Source of the DNA: Cycas panzhihuaensis
Taxonomy: Eukaryota > Cycadophyta
NCBI GenBank assembly: GCA_023213395.1
Contig: CM041465.1
Location: 235,545,741 to 235,609,740 of the forward strand
Length of the DNA: 64,000 nt
Reading direction: 5' to 3'
Shown piece by piece: positions 36,170 through 48,180 of this stretch (positions are counted from its first letter, which is position 1; every line of letters starts with the position of its first letter). Both the position numbers and the translations under genes were made by a program. The notes below the pieces were generated by a model. That model ran no database searches. It was not told the DNA's origin and worked only from the letters and a program-made list of their open reading frames with translations.

Positions 36170-36629
36170 GCCGCGATGCAGGACTAGAATACAAAATAGG
36201 CCCAAACAGCCAGCCAAGGCTATGGACCAATGCACTAGGAGGCCGGCAGGGGGGCAGGCCCACCTGCCTAGGGGCAAGCAATAGACCAAAAGCCACAAGA
36301 AAGGTGATCATGGGACTCAAGGGTGCAAAGAGGAGGCCAAATAGTAATGAGTCGACATAAAAGTGAACATCACGTAAGTCAAGTGAATCTTAAGGGGAGC
36401 ACGGCAGATTGCAGGAAGTGATGCGGCCACCAGGGTGTCACACTTGCTGGGAATGTCCCCCTGCTATAGTCATCATAGGCTGAATAGGCGTAGATGGCAG
36501 AAAACCATCTATGAAGATATAGTATGCAAGCAAATACTCCTCACAAAAGAAAACAATAATAGGGTGAGGAACATACCTACACTTACCTGAGTCAACCACT
36601 CCATATCCATTCTTGGAAGCTGGGATACA

Positions 36630-37126
36630 GACATTATCTTATAGATTTTTAAAGCTCCTTAATTTAAGGATCTAGTTTAGCCCTAAATAGGTACATTTCG
36701 TAATATTTTTGAGTATTTATTTATTTAAATCATTTCTACTTTAGTGTAGTTTGTTATTAATTAATTTCTTGGAGATATTTATTAGTTTTTCATAAATATT
36801 ACAAGCCATTTAAAGCCTCTAGCATCAATTTCAACTTCTTAGGGATCAATAATCCTAAGTGGAGTAATACATCAAATGGGTACCACTTACCTTGACTTTT
36901 ATTTTATATTTTACATTATCATTCAAATACAGACTAATTTTTTAATACATCTGATTATTTCAAGTATTGTTTCTTCTTGAAATTATAAGATTTACATAGT
37001 TTGTTTCTATTTTTATAAAGGAACTACTTGGCACTTGCTTTACATTATTATCTTGCAATATTAATTGGCATATTAGTCAAGGAGCTTCTTTACTTTTATT
37101 AAAAGTGTTATTCTTTCTTCATCTTA
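36630..37126. other. copia-2 leader, middle part
   Basis: 497 bp of AT-rich copia-2 DNA left between the head-to-head 5' LTRs of TatA-2 and TatA-3, beginning with the second GACAT. No gene. Confidence 0.75.
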
Positions 37127-37582
37127 TGTTTCCTGACCTTCAGGAATGGATACGGAGCGATCGACTCAGGTAAGTGCAGGTATACTTCGCACCTTATTGT
37201 TGTTTTCTTTTGAGATGAGTATATGCTTGCATGATATGATTTCATAGATGATCCTATTGTCATCTACACCTATCTAGCCTATGACGACTATAGCAAGGGC
37301 ACATTCTCAGTGAGTGTGGCACCCTATGGTCACATTTCTCGGATTCTGCCCTACTCACCTCAAGACCCATTTGGCTTACATCATCCCTGCCTGTGTGATG
37401 ATCTATCATCGTTTGGTTGACTTGTTGCATCTTTGAGTCCTGTTGTCATTCCTTGTGGCTCATTTGTTAGCTTGTCTGCCTCTCGGCAGGTGTCCCTACT
37501 CCCTACCAGCCTCCTTGGTCATTGGTCCATAGCCCAGGTTGGCTATTTGGGCCAATTTTTGCCTCTGGTCCTGCACCGCCGT

Positions 37583-37607
37583 AGATTTTGCGGTACCATG
37601 ATATTTA
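37583..37607. promoter_or_regulatory. GGTACC dyad in TatA-3 5' LTR
   Basis: GATTTTGCGGTACC followed by ATGATATTT, about 140 bp before the LTR TATA. Confidence 0.6.
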
Positions 37608-37744
37608 CGGCAGTACGACTGTCTCAGTTTGTTTTTAAAAATCTGTCATCGTAATTCTTGCATTTATTGCAAAACTGCCACGTGTCTCATGACTTAACTC
37701 ACTACCATCTGTGCCCTAATCACTTGATTAGGGTTGAGGTTGGG

Positions 37745-37752
37745 TATTTAAG
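37745..37752 (+). promoter_or_regulatory. LTR TATA box of TatA-3 5' LTR
   Basis: TATTTAAG in GGGTATTTAAGTC; matches 57867-57874 in the 3' LTR. Confidence 0.6.
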
Positions 37753-39835
37753 TCTTTCCTAATTTATTTTAGAGATCTTTTTGCTCATTTTTAGAGGGAT
37801 CACAAGGAAAAAATGCCCTGCTCTCTACTGTTCCCAGCTACTCCATTACTGTTTCAAGACCTACAATCATCCTCTAGCACCCAACTCTCCTTTAATATGG
37901 CTGTGACATCTTCCCAGCCCCTTGCACACCTTAGAGAGGGCCTCCTTGGAGTGATTCTAGCACTTCCTTGCCCTAGGCAGCCATCAAGCATTCTCAAGTA
38001 CAGGTTTTACTTCAGCCATATTAGTAGGGGCTCCACACCTGCTGTTCCACAGTCCTCTTGCAGATTTCTCAGCCTTCTCCCAGTAGCTCTTGACAAAGGT
38101 AAATGCCTCCCTTCTTCTCCACAGGTATTTATTGGTTGAGGGTCTTCTCTTGTCCAATTTATGCCCAGGTTTACATGTTATTTCTAACTTGTCTTAGCTT
38201 GCTCTTTGGAGGTTATTTCTTGTCTTCTTTTGGACTATTTTTTCCTACTGTTAGGGCCTTTTTTCCCACGTTTCTTGCCTAGGACAGTAGTCAAAAGGGG
38301 ATACATAATGTTAGGATAGAGCTGGGTGGATTCTGCACCACCTTCCATGCTCCTTAAGAGACTTTTTGCCCTCCAAACCTTCCCTTTTGCCCCGTGTTGC
38401 TCTTGGAACTGAAATAAGGGTTCAGTAGGCCATTTCTAGCTGCTGAAATCAGCACTAGCACTTATTGCAACACTGGTTTGAGGGCTCATCTCTTGACCCA
38501 GGCAACACACATAAGTCCCAGCTACTTGTCCCTTGCTCAACCTCGTTCTTGGCAACCTGGTTTGCTTCCTATAGCTCTTTGGTTTGTTGTAGACCTCTTG
38601 AGCCTCTTGGAACTCTTGTTGCCTCTATTTCTAGCCTTTTTGCACAGCCATACCCTCGCTGCCTTATGGCTTCTTAAGGGAGGGTAGGGTTACTCCTTGC
38701 AACAGGTGGGCCACTCTAAGGCTTACTGACTTACCCATCATTTATTTGGATAGTTTCTTTACAGTTTATCATTGTAATATTAAATGCTAATATATATGTG
38801 TAGAGGTTTACGCTTATTACATACATACACGTGTTGTTAGGATTCTCTTTTGTGTTGTTAACACCATTTCTCTGGAAAGGGATACTCCCATTTACTTGTA
38901 GGTATATGGAGGATGCAAAGGACCTGTTCCTTTCCCTCTCTTTTGTGGGTAAGTGCTTTTGCTTATGTTTTACTTTAGCATTTCAGTTGCTGCTATCATT
39001 TTGTCCTTTTTTTCTTTCTTAGCACCCTAGTGCCATTTCCAGGGAAGGTAAGGAAGCCCCATGCTTCATTCTACCGCAACCCTTCTCATTCACCATGCTT
39101 CGTGGAGTAATCTTGGATACCTCGTGGGAATGCCACCACTCCGACCGCGTCTCCATCTTGGGTATGTGCTCCCGCTCTGCTTTATTTTCCTTTCTTTAAA
39201 GGTTTTTGCATGGTAGTAATTAGCTCATTTGAAAGGAAAAGGGAAACCAACTCTATCTCTTGATTTATATTCTGTTTGTTACATTTCTCGCATTATATCT
39301 ATCATAAGAAGAGGTTTTAGGAGGTTTCCCCTTTTCACCTTTTCCCCTTTACCTTGCAAACTCCATCCTTGTCTCATTGACTTGTTATGCTCGGTTAGTT
39401 TGCTTGCATGCATCATAGCTCTTCCCTTTTGGCTATCCTTTTCATCCTTCCTCGGTTTTCTCCTGCCTAGCCAGATAACCGAGAAGATCTCATTCGTAGG
39501 TTGCTCACCTACTTACCCTTTCATCATTTCCCTCTACTCTAGAGAAACCCTCGAAGGGTTCTCTCCTTTCCCTTCTAGCCATCCAAGGATGGGAGGATCC
39601 TTCCCCTAGGTCTACTCAGGCTAATCTTCTGCCTCCTCTCTTCTTGTTTGAAGTGGGGAACCACCTCTAGGTAGCTGGATACCATCCGTAGGTCTCGAAC
39701 ATGCGCTCTGGCGAATGGGGCACCCTGCATGGTATTTTCCTTACTCATAGGTCCTTATCTATACTCAATAGTGCCATTGACTACCCTTTGTTATTCCTAC
39801 TCAGTTAGGTAGCTATCCCGTAGACACGCATCCAC

Positions 39836-39855
39836 TGGCAACCATACTGGGGACC
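39836..39855 (+). other. primer binding site of TatA-3
   Basis: TGGCAACCATACTGGGGACC, one base after the LTR end. Its complement ends in CCA, as a tRNA 3' end should. tRNA identity not determined. Confidence 0.8.
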
Positions 39856-40085
39856 TTCCAGTAAGGGAGCTAGTTTCCGCTCTTTTCTGTTGGTATTACT
39901 ACCTCTTTGTAGTTTTCTCCTACTTCGTTTTCTTCATTGGGTAGCCCCCGACGTACACCCTTTCTTTCTCCTACAGTGTCGGTTAGCCTTATATGCGATG
40001 CTTCTCTCATTGCTTACGTGGCTTACCTCCATTGTTAGAAGATCCCAGGTATCGTCCTCTTCCTTCGTCAGATTCTGATTCGATT
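39856..40085. other. TatA-3 leader between PBS and gag
   Basis: Short leader. The gag-like frame is already open upstream of the first ATG (LPPLLEDP at about 40030), so gag may start a little earlier or be entered by splicing. Confidence 0.5.
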
Positions 40086-42186
40086 ATGGAGGGATACCCT
40101 TCCGATTGGGCCTACCACACCTCAGCCTTGGGAACTCATGAGTTTCCCTCTTCTATTTCAGGATCCACCTAAGAGGGTGATGATCCTATTTACTACCTGG
40201 GTGACCAACATCACCTGCTTGACGCCCATCCCTCTACCCATGCGGTAGAAGGATCTTTTCCTCTTGAGATTTACCACTCAGTTGGCAATTCTTATGGGGA
40301 ATGTCCTGAAGGATCTACTTTGTTTGAGGTCTCGTCTACCTCTTACGATCATGTAGATACCCCTCCTGCCGATGTGGTTAAATCTTTCAATGAGTGCCAT
40401 CGTGCTGCTCGTTTTCAACCATGTCCTAGATGGTTTAAAGATGCTTTTCATGGGGGGGCCTCTTCCTCATATGCTCCTTCCCCACTTTCTTCATCCTCGT
40501 CTACTCCTCCTGCAACAACCAATCCCTTCGTGCCTACACATTCGTCCTACTCCTTCCTTGTTGATGTTGTAGGGATGCATGTTGCACCTTCCATCCCTCG
40601 CTAAGGCCCTAGTACTTTGGGGTCTTCCCATAGTATGTCCTTCCTTCAGTTAAAGGTTAGCATACATTTCCCTAGCCAAACTAATGTGCCATTCCCTAAT
40701 GTGGCACATACTTTCCCTAGTAGGCCTATTTGTCCTACTAACCCTCCAGCCATTAGTCATATGGGACCCACTCCTACACACCCTCAAAATCAACCTGTTG
40801 GTCCTTCCTTTTACATTCCCCTGGGGTATACTTCTCAACCTTGGGGCCAGGGTAAAGGAAACCACCTCCCAGCTTATGGAGTGGATCTGCTACACCCATA
40901 TGGGATTGCCCCACCTATGGGTGGCCCATATGGGCAAAACCCAGTTCCACATCTGCCTTTTTCGTTATCTAGCATAATCCCTTTTACCATGCCTTCGCAA
41001 GGGAACTCGACTCCCTTCCGAGGCACTTATCCTTAAGCCCCCTTCTAGCAAGGGGCGTTTCCTCAAAGAGGGATGGGTATGCCACCCCTGTTCACTCATT
41101 GCTCGCTACCTACTACATCATTTGTTGATCCTACAGTCCAGGCAAGGGCATGTCCCTTCATAGAATATAGATCAACACCTTTATCCATTAAAGCATTAAG
41201 AACTAATCTGCCACCTCATCCTCCTGAAGTTCCTAGATTTGACAGAACTTCGTCACAAGATCCAGCTAAATACGTGCATAATTTTTCTATGGCATGTATA
41301 GACTACTGGGCTTACGACCATATCCTAATAAAATTGTTTCCACGATCATTGTAGGGCGATGCCCTTAGGTGGTTTTATTCCCTGCCCACTCTATCTTTTC
41401 ATTCCAACAATTGGTGGATGAGTTCATCAACTACTTTAATGTAGCCCGTCTATTTGAGAGCAGAATGAAATCCCTCTTATCACTCAAACAAGGTCATGAT
41501 GAGATGAATCATGACTTTGTGAGATGATTCCATGACCTACTTCACTCCACTAAGACTACATTGCCCAAGGAGTTGAAGGGAGATCTTTTCGTTAACGCAC
41601 TTCGTCCTAAAGTACATGTGGAAGTCCTTAAAATGGGGGCAACCACATGTGACTCCGTAATCGTCAAGTGCTTAGCGTTGGGGGCTATTGACATCTAAGC
41701 CAGACTCAAGAAGCCTCTCAAGTCCTCACAGTGACATAAGGCACCACCTTCAACTAAATATACTAAACCTTTGCAATCCTCCAGGTCTTCCTCTCACCTG
41801 ACTGAGAGAACTTTAGACACCCTTACTTCTGCCATACGCTCATTCGACCCTATGATGAAGGAGCTTAAACTCCAAGGCCCTTCATCCCCAACATCCAATA
41901 AGTAAATTCAACAAGAAACTCAAGCCTCCCTCCCAAGGAATGCAAATGCCCAGTCCTCTCAAATGAGGAAGATAGATCCCCCGCTTAAGAAGAAATGGTG
42001 CTCCATTCATGGGGAGTGCTTCCATGATGACTCGCGTTGCAGGGCTCAGCATCCTAAGGATGCTCCTCGATGCGACTCTTCCTCTAAATGGGCCTCCAGG
42101 CCTAATTTAGACCAACCAGTTCATAAGGATCCATTCCCCAAACATGGGGAATGCGATTGCAACACTCAATCTAAGAATAATCAGAA
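40086..42186 (+). pseudogene. TatA-3 gag, broken
   Basis: One frame from 40086 (MEGYPSDWAYH) to 41354 with several stops. It holds a Ser/Pro-rich N-terminus, a Gly/Pro/Met-rich middle (40617-41036) and the gag core VPRFDRTSSQDPAKYVHNFS, ACIDYWAYDHILIKLFP (41073-41354). After a frameshift near 41360-41460 comes SLLSLKQGHDEMNHDF, then the zinc knuckle CSIHGECFHDDSRC near 42000 (C-x2-H-x4-H-x4-C). It has a single copy of the segment duplicated in TatA-2. Forms the particle and binds RNA when intact. Confidence 0.85.
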
Positions 42187-42316
42187 CTGAGGAAGATCGC
42201 CAAATTCCCGTCCTTCCCGTGACAAAGGGAAGGGCGCCCGGGATTCATCCACTTCCTCTCGTTCCCCTAACCGTCGCACCCTATCACCTTCGCAGCCCCG
42301 GAACAAGGGGAAGAAG

Positions 42317-43132
42317 GTGATCCAATTGCTTGAGGCTACTCCTTCTTATGCCCTTACTCAGTCTCAAGCTGCCAAAGAAGCAGCTGGTTCTTCTTCCTCT
42401 ACTTCTTCTTACCCTCTTCTAAAGAACCCTCCTCCGGAAGTACCTCTCTTCCCTAAGGCCATTCCTGTGCACCCGGGTCATTATGATTTTCGAAGGGCAC
42501 TTACCCAACCTGCCATGAAGGGTAAGCCTTTCTCCATCGTGGACGAGCCTCATACCATTGCTATAGGAATGTCCTTGATGGATGTTTTGAGGAGTTGTCC
42601 TGATCAGCAGACCCTCCTCTTGGAAGCTTTAGGATCAAATGACATGCTTGTTCATACTTTGGACATCATCCAAAGTCACAAACCCATTATTTCGTTTGAT
42701 CCTAAGGACCTTCCTCCCACATATGAAAGGGAATGTCAGTGGAACTTCCCATTCACTATTACCATCGATACACTTGATTGTACCCTTCGAAGGATTGTTC
42801 TCAAGAACGGTTCTTCTGTGAATACCATGCCCTTACGTGTCATACAAGATCTTGGTATTTCTCCCCTGGAACCTATTCCATGGTGATGCCAAGGTTATGA
42901 CGGTAGCGAGAAGACCCCGTTGGGATCTGTCATGATTCCACTCACCCTCGAGGGCAAGACTGTTCTCGTTGATGTTGTAGTCCTCGACGTCGATGTTGAC
43001 TACAACCTTCTCTTAGGTCATCCATGGCTCGACCAAATGGGAGCCATGTGTTCGACTCTTTGGGGACAACTTAAATTCGTCCATGATGGACAAATAAGGA
43101 TCGTTCCCCACGAATGCCCACTTGCTAAATAA
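42317..43132 (+). pseudogene. TatA-3 aspartic protease with changed active site
   Basis: Clean frames 42317-42886 and 42920-43132 are joined by one stop. They read FPFTITIDTLDCTLRRIVL, then KNGSSVNTMPL where TatA-2 has DNGFSVNAMPL, so the catalytic Asp is Lys here, then VDYNLLLGHPWLDQMGAM. Otherwise well preserved. Confidence 0.85.
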
Positions 43133-43501
43133 ACCTATCCTATTAATCAGGCAAGCCAAGGTCCCTCTACGCATGCCTCATCTTGCTCCATTGGTATACC
43201 CAATCTGTCTGAAGAAGATCTCGCATCTTCTTTCTCTATCCTCACACGTTTTGCTCCTACTGGTATTGGGAGCTACAGGTACCTCACCTCGTTTAGTGAT
43301 GACGAGTCGCACGATGAAGACGAGGATTGTCTCCACCCCGTGTCTTTCCTCCGTACCAGTAGGTCACATCTATCTCGTTTTAGATCTCCATCTAGAAACT
43401 CTTTTAGTAAGGCTAGCCACTCCTATGTGTCACATATCATTGCTCGTGTCGACTCGCCTGTCATCAATTCTTCCCCTTCATCACCTCCCGCAAGTGATGA
43501 C
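43133..43501 (+). pseudogene. TatA-3 protease-RT linker, left of copia-3
   Basis: Ser-rich linker in the pol frame with stops. It ends at the target site ATGAC (43497-43501) and resumes at 49495. Confidence 0.65.
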
Positions 43502-43908
43502 TGAAGGAAAATATTCTTGCAAGACTAACACGTTAGAACATATATCAAATAAGTATAAACTAGTATTGCATCAATACAGCAGTGTATCACCATTACAATA
43601 ACATAAACACATGAGAGCCTTGTTGTTCAATCCATTGTAGCAAAATGAGTATTACAAATCTTCCTCAAAAGTAGGCGGTGTTTAAAGACACCAGGGTTGT
43701 ACACCCCTTAACATTTATAGTTTGGGGGAGGAGGGAAACTCCTCAACCCCTGAATTCAAATTAATAATAAAATAATACTAACTTAACTCAAATGAAACTA
43801 ACTCAACTTACCTTAACTTACCTTGACATGTTGAGCATCACATGTCTAAATTGAGGTGCACAATCCTGGTAGGTAAAAGGGAGTTGAGTGATGACATTAC
43901 ACCCAACA
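43502..43908 (-). repeat. 3' LTR of copia-3 (407 bp)
   Basis: Minus strand TGTTGGGTGT...TCCTTCA. Bounded by the TSD and by the PPT. Confidence 0.97.
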
Positions 43909-43920
43909 TTCTCCCCCTTA
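43909..43920 (-). other. polypurine tract of copia-3
   Basis: Minus strand TAAGGGGGAGAA, directly before the LTR. Confidence 0.9.
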
Positions 43921-43963
43921 ATGTCAGCACGAACACTTGTATCTTTTCCTTGAACTTGTGGAA

Positions 43964-44608
43964 TTAGTACTTGAAAAAAACTTTGAAATTCCAATCTTGA
44001 TCTTTGTCAATGCTTCTCACCCTTATAGTCACATATATCTCTTTATTATAGAATGATGTAGGAAGACTATAGGTAGATGAAACTTGATGCAAAAGTAGAT
44101 GAATATCTGTAATTTGGACTTGAACTTTTGTACTCTTTATGATTTGAACAGTTGTCATATCACCAGGTTCATTCTTCGTTATGTCATAAGATTCGTCTTC
44201 CTGATGCTCCCCCTCAAATGGAGGATCAAACCCTTGTGCAACAAGGTGGTCCTGCATTTGATCTAAATCTTCATTGGTATTGCCATGATCTACATTGCTC
44301 ACACCGTCTCTCACATGCTCATCAAAAGTTTCATCAAATACAGTGGGGATATCTCCCCCATAAGTAGAAATCAATAAATCCCAAACAGACTTAGATGTTG
44401 TTAATTCAGAAACTAGTGAAAATACATCATCATTCATAGTGCAAAATAATAAACCTAATACTTCATTATCTTTTCTAAAGTTTTCTTTAATGCTAAGGTC
44501 ACATTCATGTTGTAAATACTTTAAAAGATCACGTTCAATAAAATAAGTGTGCATAGTATCATACCATAGTGAATAGTTATGGCCATTGAAAATGGGGAAT
44601 TGTGCCAT
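43964..44608 (-). CDS. copia-3 gag (UBN2-like), intact frame
   Basis: 214 residues. The N-terminal half has the copia gag core: FPIFNGHNYSLWYDTM (a DUF4219/UBN2-type start), KYLQHECDLSIKENFRKDNE, LLFCTMNDDVFSLVSELTTS, KSVWDLLISTYGGD. The C-terminal half is acidic, with no zinc knuckle seen, and ends in a clean stop 43 bp from the PPT. It is the only protein of the element; movement would need pol proteins from another copia element. A related but decayed gag lies in copia-2 (60365-61040). Normal copia gag sits near the 5' LTR, so the position beside the 3' LTR is odd. Confidence 0.8.
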   Translation of the reverse strand: MAQFPIFNGHNYSLWYDTMHTYFIERDLLKYLQHECDLSIKENFRKDNEVLGLLFCTMNDDVFSLVSELTTSKSVWDLLISTYGGDIPTVFDETFDEHVRDGVSNVDHGNTNEDLDQMQDHLVAQGFDPPFEGEHQEDESYDITKNEPGDMTTVQIIKSTKVQVQITDIHLLLHQVSSTYSLPTSFYNKEIYVTIRVRSIDKDQDWNFKVFFKY

Positions 44609-46415
44609 TTTGAAAGTAATTTAATCAATAAGAAAATGATGATAAGATCAAGTAGAAATCTTGAATAAACAATGAGATATAAACTAGAATTTTCTTTAAA
44701 ATTTTGAAAGAAGACAAGCTTGTTAGGATGTATATATATGCTCAACTTTAACAGATTGAAAACTATATTGAATAAGGTCAGAATAGCTTAAAATTTTATC
44801 AATATGTAGGTTGCTGAGATGTGAATCCAATAAAACAAACGGTTTTGAAATGGATACCAATAAATCACGTTTTGAATGAGGCAAAGGAAAGGACCTCCTT
44901 ATGGAGCCTAATAGGAGCAGGGTGGGCAAAAAATTGTATAAAAGTACTAATTAATCTTTAGAAAAGTTGAACAAATGATCAAATATTATTGATGAAGTAA
45001 TTAATATTCTGCCAATTGAAAATTTTGAAAGAATATATTAAACAGGTGTAAAAAAAAATAAATTTAGGCCAATAAAATACCTTAACTTTAGCTAATTTGA
45101 AATATAAGAAAAATATGTCAAAATATATGAAAAAATATATCACAGTGAAGAGAAATGAGTCGACTTCCCAACGGTCGATGTAAATGAAATCGATAATAAT
45201 TGCAAAAGTTATAGTGCAAAATGTAACAAGTTTCTTTATGGAGAATGTTCAAGAAAAAGCAAAAACAACTAATTTTCTTATTTTAGCGATTAAAATATTA
45301 GTGAAAATGAAGTCAAAAAATTAAAGTAAAAGATGGGTATTAGAGTCTATATGACGTAGATCACTATAGAAAAAATTCGGATACAAAACATTTTACCAAA
45401 AATAAATGACAGCCAGTTCTAAAACTGATTTTATTAAAAATGCAAAAAATGCTGAAATTTCGAAAATCCAATGTTAAAAAGGTCGAAACAAGGTCAAATG
45501 GGCACCAAATTGGTCTTATGACCAGTCGAAATCAATCTACAGAAAATTTCTGATCTATTGGCACAGGTTTCGTCTGAAACCGGTGAGCCAAAAAGAAGTT
45601 ATGGCCACAAAAGCGCCAATAACTCTATTAAAAATGAAAAAATTAAAAAAATAAGAATAAAAATTTTTATAAAAAATAAAATCACTACATTTTAAAATGA
45701 CAAATGGCCACGTGGTGATAAGATAAGACTGGCGGCTAAAAGGAAAAAGATTAATCCCTTTTCAAAACCGTATTTGAAACTTTATATAATAACATTAAAA
45801 TTTTCAGAACTTTCAATTAAAAAATCTATAATCTATATAATATAAATAAATGTGTTTGGACTACAAACGGCTGCCGCTAATGCAAGAAGTCGGACTTAAT
45901 AACTAAACACTATATATATAAATAATGAAACACTAATGCGTTATATAAATAATAAAAGCGCTGTTAATGCGGTATAACTTATGCGGTATAATTTCACCCA
46001 AAATGTTGTGCCCAAAATGCAAATTGTTAATGTCAATGCTGTGTTGCTAATGCTGCCGAGCCACTGCCAATGGGAGAGCGTCTAGCTGTGCACAATCGTT
46101 GGCATGCCGTTCTTGTTGCCAACCGCTGCGCGCTGATATATGATATGATGAAGCACGCGATTAAAATAAATAAATGGGAGCCTTAGCGCCGATTACACGA
46201 TTGCACAGAGACCGAGCCGAATGCACGGCGTATGAGGGACGCGACGAAGGTGTAATGACGTAATGTATGAGTGCGTATGCCTGGCGCACTTATATGTAGT
46301 AAAAGATGCTATTAAAAGTCGAGCACAGAGCTGTTAAGATATAATAAAATATATAAAAGTGCTATGACATGCAGGCCGAGAACAATCAAATAATGAATGC
46401 CGAGCTGTTTGCGTG

Positions 46416-46521
46416 CAAACAGACAGAGAGACGCAGGCCCGTCTAACACACGCATCGAGTATAATAATCAAACAGACAGAGAGACGCAGGCCCGTCTAAC
46501 ACACGGATCGAGTATAATAAT
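46416..46521. repeat. 53-bp tandem duplication in copia-3
   Basis: Units 46416-46468 and 46469-46521, starting CAAACAGACAGAGAGACGC, with one mismatch. Confidence 0.95.
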
Positions 46522-48180
46522 CAAATATAAGCCGAATCAAAGAATGAACAGCAAATGGACTTATGACGCAACGGCAAGAGCCTTAGTTGCGCGCCGAATT
46601 AATGACAATAAAAATAAATCGAAGTATAAAGTACAATAATGAGTAAGCTGCAAATGCAAAATAGCTATAATACAGTGACAAAGGCAGCGCGCCGATTGCA
46701 GGCCACGCAAGTCCGATGAGCCGTAGCCAAATATGAATAATAATGAGGCGTCGAAACGAAGGGACGCAAGGCCCTTGGTCAGCGGATGTAATAGCTAACA
46801 CACGTCTAATACAGCGAGAGGAGCTAAGGTAGCTATGCTGAGATAATATGATAATGATTACCCAATGGCCAATATAATGACCGAATATACATAGGAGACG
46901 TCACACAGTTAATAAGGCCGAGGCCTTAGAGGATAAGGCGGGCCCGGACGGTATACTTAATCGTAAGAGGATTCGTGAGTCACAGAGGTAATGATAATAA
47001 TGTATATGTATGTACAATAAAAAACGAAGACGCAACGAACAGAGGATGAGTAATGAAAAAGTGGATATTGAAGTGGATATTGGCCAATATTTGGATCGGT
47101 TGTACCGTAGTCACACTGATTTATTGCTGATAGATATTTGAAGAAAATACCATAAATTGCCTTATAAAACGTTGGCTTAGAGATGAACTTGAATGGCAAA
47201 AAATCCAGACAAGAGGATATTGTTTTTTTTTTTTTTAATCTGGGTTTTACTGAGCAACAGATGGCCAGGATGAAAGTAAACTATATGAGAGAAGGTATGC
47301 AGACGAGCATGAAACCACGACAGGGATGAACGCAACAGAGAAACAGAAATGGACGAGACAAAAAAAATTCAAACAAGAGGGGTTTCTTAGAGCTTTATTT
47401 CTCCAAAACTTCTTTGTATTGTTCTATTTAGAACATAGGAAATTTGATCTCTGTGATCTGTGTATAAAAAAAAATTATTCGGTGTAATTTCAACGGTTTT
47501 CCAAGTGAAGGAAACTTGTTGTTGTTTTTGTACATACGGAGTGAAGCAAAGCAAAAAATAAAGTGATTGATGATCAATATTTCTATGTAGAATAGTTCAC
47601 TAATGGTTCTCCTTTTGATGAGCTACTTTTAGTCCTCTGAATTCTTGGAATCAATGTTTTGAAGCAAATGAGAATGACTTGATTTACATAGTCCAAAAAT
47701 GTTTTGACATTTCTCACGGTATAAGTAAGAATATAAATGTACTTGTATAAGGGTTGTGGTACCAAGCAATGAACGTCTTAAGAAAAAAATGCAAGAACAA
47801 ATCTCCTGAAGCAAGAGCAAGTGATTCTTGACGAGAAAAAATGATAGAAGTTGCTCAATGAAGCTACGCACAGGTTATATATTACCTTATTTCAATCAAA
47901 AGACCCAAAAATATGAATTTGATGATCCTCTTATTTTGATACACAAAAAAAATGATTTTCTTACAATAAAATTAAAATATCATGGAAGAGTTGAGAATTT
48001 TATGTTGTTTTCTTTGCAATACGATGCACAGTTTTTTTTGAATAGTGTATTTAAAATCTTTTTCAAATGTATCTTGCAGTAGATATATTAGAAATATATA
48101 TGCAAATCTGAAAAATGTAATCAAAAAACCTGGTAGTGTAGCTGATTTGCAGACTTGTAGCAGGTTAACCCTTACATATG

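Larger units (their letters stand above)
19271..36629 (-). mobile_element. TatA-2: complete 17.4-kb Tat-lineage Ty3/gypsy element
   Basis: Flanked by the perfect TSD GACAT (19266-19270 and 36630-36634), with LTR ends TGTATCCCA...CCA. Minus-strand order: 5' LTR, PBS, gag (with an internal duplication), protease, RT, RNase H, integrase, antisense gene (on the plus strand), second RNase H, PPT, 3' LTR. It inserted into the copia-2 leader. Non-autonomous, since gag and pol carry frameshifts and stops. Confidence 0.95.
33889..36629 (-). repeat. 5' LTR of TatA-2 (2.74 kb)
   Basis: The outer end TGTATCCCA at 36629 abuts the TSD GACAT; the inner end CCA at 33889 abuts the PBS. TATA-like TATTTAAG (minus strand) at 36001-36008. 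Donor-like motifs GGTAAGT near the LTR start, GGGTAAGTG, GAAGGTAAGG and GGGTATGTGC are shared with the other LTRs. Confidence 0.95.
37127..39834 (+). repeat. 5' LTR of TatA-3 (2.71 kb)
   Basis: TGTTTCCTGACC...GCATCCA. TATTTAAG at 37745-37752. A possible short intron runs from GTAAGTGC at 38949 to a pyrimidine tract ending TTAG at 39022 (74 bp). Further donor-like sites at 37170, 39047 and 39163. Confidence 0.95.

Noticed and set aside
44152-44367. 71-codon plus-strand frame inside copia-3 gag
   Set aside because: Shadow of the intact gag on the minus strand.
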